From Chryseobacterium indologenes (GTDB taxonomy: Bacteria > Bacteroidota > Bacteroidia > Flavobacteriales > Weeksellaceae): DNA of 64,000 nt. Shown here in pieces: positions 17,517 through 24,730 of this stretch (positions within the stretch are counted from its first letter, which is position 1; every line of letters begins with the position of its first letter). The notes under the pieces were generated by a model. The model saw nothing but the letters and a program-made list of their open reading frames with translations. It was not told the origin of the DNA and ran no database searches. The DNA lies in assembly GCA_002439165.1 (NCBI GenBank), contig DJTE01000002.1, positions 263,133 to 327,132 on the forward strand. The letters run 5' to 3'. Made by a program: the position numbers and the translations under genes.

Positions 17517-17570
17517 ACCCCAGCAGGCAGGGTACAGGAATGAATTCCCTGATTCAGCAGCCTGCGGTCT
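17515..17570 (+). promoter_or_regulatory. Long hairpin between the DUF3822 gene and rsmD
   Basis: AGACC (17515-17519) pairs with GGTCT (17566-17570), GCAGGC (17523-17528) with GCCTGC (17560-17565) and AGGG (17529-17532) with CCCT (17547-17550). It starts inside the DUF3822 stop codon and ends 21 bases before the rsmD ATG. There is no T run, so it is not a normal terminator. Confidence 0.6.
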
Positions 17571-17591
17571 GACCGCTAACAACTAAAAAAT

Positions 17592-18164
17592 ATGTTCAGA
17601 ATAATATCCGGCAAATGGAAAGCCAAGAAAATAGCAGCTCCGAAAAATTTTGATGTAAGACCTACGACAGATTTTGCCAAGGAAGCTTTATTCAGTATTC
17701 TGGAGAATACGTATGATATGCAGTCTGTTTCCGTACTGGATCTTTTTGCCGGTATCGGCTCCATCTCACTGGAATTTGCGTCCAGAGGCTGCCAGGATGT
17801 TACTTCCGTAGAGATGAACCCGAAACATACCGGATTTATCAATTCTACGGCTTCAGAACTGGATATGTCTTTACAGATCAATGTTCAGAGAGGAGATGTA
17901 TTCGACTGGCTTAAGAAATTCAGAAATAAAAAGAGTTTCGAGATTGTATTCTCTGATGCTCCTTTTGAGATGGAGGAAAAAAAATATGACGAACTGATTT
18001 CCCTGGTTCTCAACAATAAATTCCTGAAAGAAAACGGCGTTCTGATCGTAGAACACCAAAGCCGTATGAAACTTCAGCATCCCAATTTAACGGATACCCG
18101 GAAATACGGAAATGTGAGTTTCAGTTTTTTCAAACCGAATAAAGATGATAATCAGGAACTTTAA
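17592..18164 (+). CDS. rsmD: 16S rRNA (guanine(966)-N(2))-methyltransferase RsmD
   Basis: The 190-residue SAM-dependent enzyme opens RIISGKWKAKKI, continues VRPTTDFAKEALFSIL (the RsmD signature), and has the SAM-binding VLDLFAGIGSISLE and VEMNP motifs. The catalytic motif IV, normally DPPY/F, reads SDAPF (Asp, Ala, Pro, Phe), an unusual change of the first proline. The overall length and all other motifs are normal. The last four bases overlap the end of the convergent hxlR-type gene. The hairpin before the gene may affect its translation. Confidence 0.92.
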   Translation: MFRIISGKWKAKKIAAPKNFDVRPTTDFAKEALFSILENTYDMQSVSVLDLFAGIGSISLEFASRGCQDVTSVEMNPKHTGFINSTASELDMSLQINVQRGDVFDWLKKFRNKKSFEIVFSDAPFEMEEKKYDELISLVLNNKFLKENGVLIVEHQSRMKLQHPNLTDTRKYGNVSFSFFKPNKDDNQEL

Positions 18165-18508
18165 TTCCTGATTATTTTTTTGGTAAGCTCCGGAGCTTCT
18201 TTTCCCCAGTCTGTAATGGCATGCAGAACCGGCAGCAGTGTTTTTCCGAAACCGGTCAGGCTGTATTCCACCATTAAAGGGGGTTTTTCAGTAAAGACCT
18301 TTCTTTCGATAATGTCATCTTCCTCCAACTGTTTCAGCTGAAGACTCAGGGTTCTTTCTGTAATAGTGGGAATGAGCTTTCGCAGCTCATTGTATCTTTT
18401 AACTCCGTCTGTCAGGTGATATAAGATCACAGCCTTCCATTTCCCCCCTATAAATCTCATGGTCACACTCGTACAGCACGGGTATTTTTTATTGTCTATC
18501 GTATACAT
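18161..18508 (-). CDS. HxlR-family transcriptional regulator
   Basis: The 115-residue winged-helix protein shows the HxlR core: MRFIGGKWKAVILYHL, RYNELRKLIPTITERTLSLQLKQLEEDDII and VEYSLTGFGKTLLPVL. Two adjacent cysteines (C11, C12) stand where redox-sensing relatives such as YodB and HypR carry their reactive Cys. It is divergent from a nitroreductase gene 83 bases away, the typical target of such a regulator, and the intergenic region holds matching inverted repeats. Its own -7 box is TATCTTTG on the minus strand (18537-18544). Probable sensor of quinones, disulfide stress or similar electrophiles (inference). Confidence 0.92.
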   Translation of the reverse strand: MYTIDNKKYPCCTSVTMRFIGGKWKAVILYHLTDGVKRYNELRKLIPTITERTLSLQLKQLEEDDIIERKVFTEKPPLMVEYSLTGFGKTLLPVLHAITDWGKEAPELTKKIIRN

Positions 18509-18589
18509 TTTATACTATCCTTTTTTACCGTTATTGCAAAGATAATAAACTTGCATTAATTTTGTAACTATAAAAATGATAGTATAAAA
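18508..18589. promoter_or_regulatory. Shared HxlR operator: inverted repeat between regulator and nitroreductase
   Basis: TTTTATACTATC (18508-18519) and GATAGTATAAAA (18578-18589) are a perfect 12-bp inverted repeat, 58 bases apart, each directly before one of the two start codons. Inside, ACTAT-N7-ATAGT (18567-18583) overlaps the predicted start of the nitroreductase transcript. This arrangement fits an autoregulated divergent operator. Confidence 0.65.
18534..18564 (+). promoter_or_regulatory. Promoter of the nitroreductase gene
   Basis: TTG (18534-18536), a 20-base spacer and TAATTTTG (18557-18564) match the consensus. Transcription would begin near 18570, inside the ACTAT-N7-ATAGT operator, so a bound HxlR protein would block initiation. 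Confidence 0.7.
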
Positions 18590-18591
18590 TT

Positions 18592-19194
18592 ATGAGCTTT
18601 TTAGAAAAAATGAAAACGAGGTATACAGTCAAAAAGTATAACCCACAGGCAAACATCAGCGAAGAACAAATTGGTGAACTGAAAGAAATTCTGAATCTGA
18701 GCCCTTCTTCCATCAACAGCCAGCCATGGAATTTTATCTTCATCAGTAATCCTGAACTGAAAAAAAACCTGGCAGAAGTTTCTTTTATCAATAAAGAAAA
18801 GGTCCTGGACTGCAGCCATCTGATTATTTTCCAGGTAATAAAGGAAACTGAAGATTTTGAAAAACAAATTGAAGAAAATCTTCCTGAAGGAGCCGTGAAT
18901 TATTACCGGAACAGGGTGAAACCCAAAGGCGAAGCTGCTGTAAAATCATGGCTGGCCCATCAGGTTTATTTATCATTAGGCATACTGCTTTCTGCCTGTG
19001 CCGATATGGGAATAGATTCCACACCGATGGAAGGGATTGAACCGGAACAGTACGATGAAATCCTGAAAAATGAAAAATATGAAACCTTATTCGCCGTAGC
19101 AATCGGAGTTAAGGAGGAAACGGATGCCAATCAGCCGAAATTCAGTCCAAAGTCCAGACTGAAAGCGGAGAAAATCATTCTGGAAACACTGTAA
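18592..19194 (+). CDS. Nitroreductase-family NAD(P)H oxidoreductase
   Basis: The 200-residue FMN enzyme opens with MKTRYTVKKYNP (the RYT/RRS-type FMN phosphate contact), LNLSPSSINSQPWNFI, and later LSACADMGIDSTPMEGIEPEQYD and FAVAIGVKEETD, all typical of NfsB/MhqN-like nitroreductases. It reduces nitro compounds or quinones with two electrons. It is under the neighbouring HxlR regulator by arrangement and shared operator. A bidirectional terminator follows. Confidence 0.93.
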   Translation: MSFLEKMKTRYTVKKYNPQANISEEQIGELKEILNLSPSSINSQPWNFIFISNPELKKNLAEVSFINKEKVLDCSHLIIFQVIKETEDFEKQIEENLPEGAVNYYRNRVKPKGEAAVKSWLAHQVYLSLGILLSACADMGIDSTPMEGIEPEQYDEILKNEKYETLFAVAIGVKEETDANQPKFSPKSRLKAEKIILETL

Positions 19195-19218
19195 GCCAAT
19201 AATGGGTTTGAAAATCAA

Positions 19219-19250
19219 AAAAGGCTGTTTTCATCATGAAACAGCCTTTT
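19219..19250. terminator. Bidirectional terminator
   Basis: A 12-bp AAAAGGCTGTTT/AAACAGCCTTTT stem (19219-19230, 19239-19250) lies between the convergent nitroreductase and murI genes. Confidence 0.88.
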
Positions 19251-19253
19251 AAT

Positions 19254-20084
19254 TTATAATACTTTCAATTCCAGATCGATCGTCTTACCGAAGAATTTTT
19301 TCGAGATCTTTTCAAAATTTTTGGTAAGATCGGAAAGATAGAAATGATAATTAGGTTTGACATTATTTTCATTCAGGAGATTGTATTTGTCCAGAATGAT
19401 CTTCAGATGATTGGCTACGATATTCGGGGAATCAATCACACGGACACGGTTTCCGTAATACTGCTTGATCTCATCAATCAGCAGCGGATAATGCGTACAG
19501 CCGAGGATCAGGGTTTCTATATTCTTCAGCTTACTGTTGCTCAAATAATTATAGATGATCGCATGGGTAATCGGATGGTTTTTAAAACCTTCTTCAATGG
19601 CAGGAACCAGCAGCGGCGTAGCCAGTTCATCCACTTTGATCCATTTATTATGCTTGCGGATGCTCTTTTTGTACAGTCCCGAATTTACGGTAGCTTTCGT
19701 AGCGATTACCCCGACATTATTGTGGATCTCGTAAGATACTTTTTCAGCCACAGGATTGATGACATCAATTACCGGAACTCTTCCCGCAACAGACTGCAGA
19801 ACTTCGTTCAGAGCATTGGCCGTAGCGGTATTACAGGCAACCACAATCGCTTTACAGTTCTGTTCCAGCAGAAAATTGGTGATCTTGGTTGAATATTCTA
19901 TGATCGCTTCTTTTGACTTCTCGCCGTAGGGAAGGTGCTTGGTATCTCCAAAATAGATCAGATCCTCATTCGGAAGGAGTCTTTTAATTTCTTTGGCTAC
20001 GGTAAGACCACCCACCCCACTGTCGAAAATACCGATCGGCTGGGCAGGTGAAAGATGCGAGTAATCTTGTTTTTTAGTTTTCAA
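19254..20084 (-). CDS. murI: Glutamate racemase, probable TTG start
   Basis: The enzyme makes D-glutamate for peptidoglycan. It shows GIFDSGVGGLTV, LIYFGDTKHLPYGEKS, the first catalytic Cys in VACNTATANAL and the second in LGCTHYPLL. I start it at the TTG at 20082-20084 (276 residues, reading MKTKKQDY). The longer frame from the TTG at 20105 is excluded because the perfect -7 box TATTTTTG lies at 20103-20110 on the minus strand, so that codon would sit in the promoter. A weak hairpin follows the hemW stop upstream. Confidence 0.93.
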   Translation of the reverse strand: MKTKKQDYSHLSPAQPIGIFDSGVGGLTVAKEIKRLLPNEDLIYFGDTKHLPYGEKSKEAIIEYSTKITNFLLEQNCKAIVVACNTATANALNEVLQSVAGRVPVIDVINPVAEKVSYEIHNNVGVIATKATVNSGLYKKSIRKHNKWIKVDELATPLLVPAIEEGFKNHPITHAIIYNYLSNSKLKNIETLILGCTHYPLLIDEIKQYYGNRVRVIDSPNIVANHLKIILDKYNLLNENNVKPNYHFYLSDLTKNFEKISKKFFGKTIDLELKVL

Positions 20085-20102
20085 ACGAACTGAAATTTTA
20101 TA

Positions 20103-20110
20103 CAAAAATA
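20103..20110 (-). promoter_or_regulatory. -7 box of murI that decides its start
   Basis: TATTTTTG on the minus strand. Transcription should begin near 20096-20099, after the upstream TTG at 20105 and about 12-15 bases before the TTG at 20084. No matching upstream TTG element is seen. Confidence 0.5.
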
Positions 20111-20144
20111 GTGAATTTTATGGCACGGCTGCATATATCAGCCA

Positions 20145-21269
20145 TTATACGATAAACAAATCCGAAGCAATCCCGTCTGCCATGAACCAGTGTTTTTCAG
20201 GAATTTTCAGATGATTGTTCTCTGTTATTAAAATTCCTTCTTCCAGTTTAGCCTTTATTTCTTTCTGAAAGTGTTCAAGAATACGATCTGAAAACTTACT
20301 GCTAAGGCTTTCCAGGTCTACTCCCCAGATGGTTCTAAGCCCGATCATGATCATTTCATTGAACTGATCTTCCCGGGAAAGCAATTCCTCTTCTTTAGCA
20401 AGGTTCTTAATGCTTAATTTTTTAATATACTGCTGATTGTTGGCTACATTCCAGCTTCTGATATCATGTCCGTTGTAGGAATGAGCTGAAGGACCTATCC
20501 CCAGATACTCTTTATATTTCCAGTATGAAGAATTGTGTCTGGAATAAAAACCCGGTTTTGCAAAATTCGAGACTTCGTAATGCTCAAATCCGTTATCTTT
20601 CAGAAAATCGGATAAATAATAAAACTCCCTGTTCTGTTCTTCTTCTTTCGGACTGATCACTTTTCCTTTTGAGATCCAGTTTTCCAGGGCCGTTTTAGGT
20701 TCTACGGTCAAAGCGTAGGAAGAAATGTGAGGAACTTCAAGAGCAATGGTTTTATTTAAATTTTCTTTCCAGATTTCCAGATTAGAGGTTGGTGAGCCGT
20801 AGATAAGGTCAATGCTTAAATTTTCAAAGCCGGAATCCTGGGCTCTTTTGATGGAACCTTCTGCTTCTGAAGCATTGTGTGCACGGTTCATCAGCTTTAA
20901 ATCTTCATCAAAGAAGCTCTGTGTTCCAATGGAAAGACGATTAACCGGCAGTTTTGAAAGCTGTTTCAGAAAATTTTTGTCCAGATCGTCCGGATTGGCT
21001 TCCAGGGTAATCTCAATATCTTTATCGAAACTGAAATGCCGGAGCACTTCATCAATCAAAGAACCGATTTCATCTGCTGAAAGAATGGAAGGAGTTCCGC
21101 CTCCAAAGTATAGGGATTTTAAATTTTTATCCTGAAGTTCATCTTTCCTGAGTATGATTTCCGTTTTCATAGCACGGATCATCTCATCCTTAAAGTTCAG
21201 GGATGTGGAAAAGTGAAAATTACAGTAGCTGCACTTCTGTTTGCAGAAAGGAACGTGAATATAAATCAT
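20145..21269 (-). CDS. hemW: Radical SAM heme chaperone HemW
   Basis: The 374-residue protein opens MIYIHVPFCKQKCSYCNF; the CxxxCxxC cluster binds the radical-SAM 4Fe-4S and the extra cysteine-free F spacing is that of HemW. Further on are LYFGGGTPS, EANPDD, RLSIGTQSF and DLIYGSP. Older annotation calls it coproporphyrinogen III oxidase, but the motif pattern fits HemW, which inserts heme. The ATG at 21267-21269 is chosen; longer frames would run into the terminator hairpin immediately upstream. Confidence 0.92.
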   Translation of the reverse strand: MIYIHVPFCKQKCSYCNFHFSTSLNFKDEMIRAMKTEIILRKDELQDKNLKSLYFGGGTPSILSADEIGSLIDEVLRHFSFDKDIEITLEANPDDLDKNFLKQLSKLPVNRLSIGTQSFFDEDLKLMNRAHNASEAEGSIKRAQDSGFENLSIDLIYGSPTSNLEIWKENLNKTIALEVPHISSYALTVEPKTALENWISKGKVISPKEEEQNREFYYLSDFLKDNGFEHYEVSNFAKPGFYSRHNSSYWKYKEYLGIGPSAHSYNGHDIRSWNVANNQQYIKKLSIKNLAKEEELLSREDQFNEMIMIGLRTIWGVDLESLSSKFSDRILEHFQKEIKAKLEEGILITENNHLKIPEKHWFMADGIASDLFIV

Positions 21270-21297
21270 AAAAAAGCTCTGAAAAAATTCAGAGCTC
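21270..21297 (-). terminator. Terminator directly abutting the hemW start codon
   Basis: AGCTCTGAA/TTCAGAGCT (21275-21283 with 21288-21296) forms a 9-bp stem with an AAAA loop. Its minus-strand T run leads straight into the hemW ATG, so it closes the PorP/SprF gene and may act as an attenuator for hemW. Confidence 0.82.
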
Positions 21298-21320
21298 AAA
21301 TTTATTTAAATTAAATCAGA

Positions 21321-22271
21321 TTAATATCTAAATCCTCTATGATTAATAAAGTTGTCGAAGTTATACCCAAGACTGATCATGAAGCTGTTTCCTCCATACG
21401 TTTGGATATCAGACATTCCGATGTTATAGGTTGCTCCAACCATGAATTTATTAAATCTTACTTTCACTACCGGTGCAACCTGAAGTTCCTGGCTGTCGAA
21501 TCTGTTCTGTACTGTTCGATAGCTTACCCCGAAAGAGAAAGAGTTGATATCATTAAAGAATGTACCCATTAGGTTATAATCGATCATTCTTGTTGAGTTC
21601 GTATTTAAGTTGATTAAAGCTGACGGTGTCAGGAAAATATTATCTGCTAAATGCCAGTTGTATCCTAAATTAAGGAAGAACTTGATTGGTGAAGGTTCAA
21701 TTCCGTTTACGATTGCTTTATCGTTACTTAAAGCAATATCGTTCACAGAAACTCCTGCAAAAATATTTCTATAAGTAGCCGCAGCTCCGAAGTTGGCATA
21801 AGCCATAAAGATATTTCCTTCTTTTCCAATCAATAACGGATCATAGCCATCTTCAACGTTTACTGAAGTATAGTCGAAATTCATGTTATAGAAACTTACA
21901 CTGGTACCGAAAGAGAACTGATCTTTTCTTTCCCCCTCACTACTTAGTGGGATAAAGTAAGAAGCACCAGCAGTAATACCACCTGCAGAGATAGGCCCGT
22001 TGCTGTCTCTGAAAATAGAAAGTCCCGCTCCCACTCTATCGAAAATGTTTCCATTGATTCCAATAGACTGCGTATTTGGAGAGTCGCTGAACTTGTCAAA
22101 TTGTTTGTGATAATTGGCGTTGAGCTGTACGTAATCTGTCTTTCCGTATTGAGCTGGGTTGAACAGGAACTCACCATCCAAAAGATATTGCTGATAGTAT
22201 GGTAGTGATTCTTGTGCTTTGTATGCATTCGACAAAAGAGCTAAACATACGATAGCATATAGTTTTCTCAT
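21321..22271 (-). CDS. PorP/SprF-family type IX secretion outer-membrane protein
   Basis: The 316-residue protein has a signal peptide (MRKLYAIVCLALLSNAYKAQ) and the family opening LPYYQQYLLDGEFLFNPAQYG. Alternating strands follow and the chain ends GYNFDNFINHRGFRY. PorP/SprF proteins help anchor SprB-like adhesins and secrete type IX cargo. A partner adhesin or gliding protein is not encoded in this window. I start at ATG 22269-22271; the longer frame begins with a TTG at 22289 just behind the -7 box at 22295-22302. Confidence 0.92.
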   Translation of the reverse strand: MRKLYAIVCLALLSNAYKAQESLPYYQQYLLDGEFLFNPAQYGKTDYVQLNANYHKQFDKFSDSPNTQSIGINGNIFDRVGAGLSIFRDSNGPISAGGITAGASYFIPLSSEGERKDQFSFGTSVSFYNMNFDYTSVNVEDGYDPLLIGKEGNIFMAYANFGAAATYRNIFAGVSVNDIALSNDKAIVNGIEPSPIKFFLNLGYNWHLADNIFLTPSALINLNTNSTRMIDYNLMGTFFNDINSFSFGVSYRTVQNRFDSQELQVAPVVKVRFNKFMVGATYNIGMSDIQTYGGNSFMISLGYNFDNFINHRGFRY

Positions 22272-22294
22272 AACAAATCTTGATTTCAATTCAA

Positions 22295-22302
22295 CAAATA
22301 TA
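22295..22302 (-). promoter_or_regulatory. -7 box of the PorP/SprF gene
   Basis: TATATTTG on the minus strand, an exact match, 23 bases before the ATG. No TTG at the expected distance upstream. Confidence 0.5.
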
Positions 22303-22322
22303 AAAAAATTCTCAATATATTT

Positions 22323-23405
22323 TTAGTTTTCCAAATAATTTCTCCATTTTTTTACAGCATCCGCCATATCTTTTGGCATTGGGCTTTCAAAATACAATTC
22401 CTTCTTTGTTGTAGGATGTATAAAACCTAAGGTATGAGCATGCAGCGCATGTCTTGGCAGAATATCAAAAACATTTTTTATAAACTGTTTATACTTAGGC
22501 AGATTGACACCGCGTAAAGGAGTATGGCCTTCATATCTTTCATCGTTAAACAAAGTATGGCCAATATGCCTGAAATGTGCCCTGATCTGGTGTGTTCTTC
22601 CTGTTTCAAGCTTGCATTCCACCCAGGTCATATATTTAAAACGTTCCAATACCTTATAATGGGTAACCGCGTGTTTTCCCTGGCTTCCGTCTTCATATAC
22701 CGACATCTGCATTCTGTTTTTCGGATGTCTTCCGATATGCCCTCTGATTGTTCCTTCATCTTCCGGCATATTTCCCCACACAAAAGCCCAATACAGTCTT
22801 TTGGTTGTTCGGTTGAAGAACTGTTTAGCCAGAAAGCTCAAGGCATATTCATTTTTGGCAATCACCAGAAGTCCTGAAGTATCTTTATCAATTCTGTGAA
22901 CAAGTCCTACCCTGTCCAGATCAGATTTCTCTCCGTTTTTTTCAAAATGAAACGCCAGTGCGTTTACCAGTGTTCCGTCCCAGTTTCCGAAACCGGGATG
23001 TACCACCATTCCTGCTTCTTTATCTACAACGACAAGATCATCATCTTCGTATATAATATTCACAGGAATATCCTGCGGGATAATTACATTTTCTCTTGGC
23101 GGATGCGCCAGCAATACGGAAATCTGGTCTCCGGGCTTCACACGGTAGTTCTGTTTTACCGGAGTTCCGTTTACCACCACATTTCCGGCACGGCAGGTCT
23201 GGGAAATCTTGTTTCTTGAAGAATTCTGTCTGTATATCAACAGGAATTTATCAATACGCAGAGGTTCCTGCTTACTGTCTACTGTAATGTTCAGATGTTC
23301 ATACAGCCCTTTGTTCTCTTCATCAATATCAATATTTTCAACACTGTCTATATTTTCAGAATCCAGTAATTCTTCGTCAAAAAAATCTTCGTTATCTTCT
23401 GCCAT
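22323..23405 (-). CDS. RluA-family pseudouridine synthase
   Basis: The 360-residue protein has an acidic N-terminal 30 residues, an S4 RNA-binding domain (LRIDKFLLIYRQNSSRNKIS), and the catalytic GLVHRIDKDTSGLLVIAK with its aspartate, then GRTHQIRAH and the closing HTLGFIHP. It converts uridines of ribosomal RNA to pseudouridine; by length and S4 domain it is RluD-like. It lies downstream of the PASTA gene, from which it is separated by a terminator. Confidence 0.93.
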   Translation of the reverse strand: MAEDNEDFFDEELLDSENIDSVENIDIDEENKGLYEHLNITVDSKQEPLRIDKFLLIYRQNSSRNKISQTCRAGNVVVNGTPVKQNYRVKPGDQISVLLAHPPRENVIIPQDIPVNIIYEDDDLVVVDKEAGMVVHPGFGNWDGTLVNALAFHFEKNGEKSDLDRVGLVHRIDKDTSGLLVIAKNEYALSFLAKQFFNRTTKRLYWAFVWGNMPEDEGTIRGHIGRHPKNRMQMSVYEDGSQGKHAVTHYKVLERFKYMTWVECKLETGRTHQIRAHFRHIGHTLFNDERYEGHTPLRGVNLPKYKQFIKNVFDILPRHALHAHTLGFIHPTTKKELYFESPMPKDMADAVKKWRNYLEN

Positions 23406-23426
23406 TGTTTTATTTTTTACGCAAAA

Positions 23427-23452
23427 GGCCTCAACATTTTGCAGTTGAAGCC
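23427..23452 (-). terminator. Terminator between the PASTA and RluA genes
   Basis: GGCTTCAAC and GTTGAGGCC (minus strand) form a 9-bp stem with one mismatch around an 8-base loop, followed by TTTT. It ends the PASTA-protein transcript before the RluA gene. Confidence 0.75.
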
Positions 23453-23476
23453 CTATTTTTTTATAATAAGTTATTA

Positions 23477-24574
23477 TTATTCTATAACCATCTTCTTAGC
23501 TTTTGGCTTTTGAGCGGGTTGCTGCCCTGTTGCAGAGGATGCCGGTTTGGCATTTGTATTTCCGGCTGACGGATTAGCGGAAGACGTCTTAGGCTTCTCT
23601 GTTGCAGATCCCGCCGGTTTGGCAGGAGCTGCCGCTTTTGGAGTCTCCGTTTTCACAGGCTCAGGCTTTGGCGCGTCTCTTTTAGGAACAGGAACAGCCG
23701 CAGGCGGATCATCATAGCTAGGAGTAGGATGAGCCGGAATTTCTTCATAACGTACCGGAGGTAGTGAAGTATCCACTTTCATGCGGTAGATAGAATTCAG
23801 CTGGCTTATTTTAGCTCCCAGTTCAGCAGGTGTTTTCTTACTGGCCCAAAGATCGATCTGCATTCCCTGATCCCTTACATCACCGGATGCAGGATCCTGA
23901 TAGTAGATAATATCAGATTCGTCTTTTCCTCCGTCTTCATGTTCCACAAGACCTACTTCAAACATGCTTTTTGCGATTACCGCTCTTGCTTCCTTTACAG
24001 TTAATCCTATAACGCTGGGTATTGAGATATTTCTCATAGGACCTGATCCTACGACAACATCAATCATGGAGAATCTTGGAAGACGGGCTCCCGGATTCAC
24101 TGCATTTCCTTTATATAATATCCTCAAAAGAGCATCTTTCTGAATACTCGGCTCATAAATTGTATCCCCGATCTTCAGTCCCACCTGATCCAGTCTCTGG
24201 AAAGCCAGTCCTGAATACTTATTGATTACATCCGGAACGGTAATAGGTGCCCAGGTTCTTGGGTTCACTACAATTCTTACCAATGATCCCGGTTTTACCC
24301 TGGAACTGGATAGCGGGTGCATCTTTAAAACCTGGAAAGGCTTAAATTTAGGATTATATTCTGCACTGTCCACTTCATATTCGAGGCCTGTATCCTCTAA
24401 TATTTTCACAGCATCATATACCGATTTATTAATAACATTGGGAACCGGAATCTCCTGTCCATGATTGGTGTGGTATTCCAGCCAGCGGAACGTAAGCCAT
24501 ACCAACCCCACAAAAACACCGATGGCTACTACTAAGTTCAGCAAAACTTTCCAATTGAAAAGTGATTTAAGCAT
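23477..24574 (-). CDS. PASTA-domain membrane protein without kinase
   Basis: The 365-residue protein has one N-terminal membrane helix (about residues 8-28), then three PASTA repeats starting near PVPNVINKSVYDAV, ITVPDVINKYSGLAF and ISIPSVIGLTVKEA. The last 80 residues are low-complexity proline, alanine and lysine. PASTA domains bind peptidoglycan or muropeptides; in Firmicutes they belong to Ser/Thr kinases, while flavobacteria carry this kinase-free form. It is divergent from ddl, consistent with a wall role. The ATG at 24572-24574 is chosen because the -7 box TATATTTG lies at 24601-24608, inside the longer frame. Confidence 0.88.
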   Translation of the reverse strand: MLKSLFNWKVLLNLVVAIGVFVGLVWLTFRWLEYHTNHGQEIPVPNVINKSVYDAVKILEDTGLEYEVDSAEYNPKFKPFQVLKMHPLSSSRVKPGSLVRIVVNPRTWAPITVPDVINKYSGLAFQRLDQVGLKIGDTIYEPSIQKDALLRILYKGNAVNPGARLPRFSMIDVVVGSGPMRNISIPSVIGLTVKEARAVIAKSMFEVGLVEHEDGGKDESDIIYYQDPASGDVRDQGMQIDLWASKKTPAELGAKISQLNSIYRMKVDTSLPPVRYEEIPAHPTPSYDDPPAAVPVPKRDAPKPEPVKTETPKAAAPAKPAGSATEKPKTSSANPSAGNTNAKPASSATGQQPAQKPKAKKMVIE

Positions 24575-24600
24575 ACTTAAAAATACTTTAATTATAACGG

Positions 24601-24608
24601 CAAATATA
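24601..24608 (-). promoter_or_regulatory. -7 box of the PASTA-protein gene
   Basis: TATATTTG on the minus strand, 26 bases before the chosen ATG. It lies within the longer possible reading frame (from 24643) and rules that start out. Confidence 0.5.
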
Positions 24609-24681
24609 GCTAATAATTTTAGAATGTGCTTTTTATTTAACACATTTCATTTTCGTCTTTAAAATTTCAGGATTTCCCTTA

Positions 24682-24708
24682 TTGCAATATATAAAATGTT
24701 TAAATTTG
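24682..24708 (+). promoter_or_regulatory. Promoter of ddl
   Basis: TTG (24682-24684), a 16-base spacer and TAAATTTG (24701-24708). The spacer is one base shorter than the usual range. Confidence 0.6.
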
Positions 24709-24730
24709 CCTTAATTGATACTATATGGTT

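Noticed and set aside
23096..23448. Plus-strand frames inside the RluA gene
   Set aside because: Shadows of a well-supported gene; no codon or motif support.
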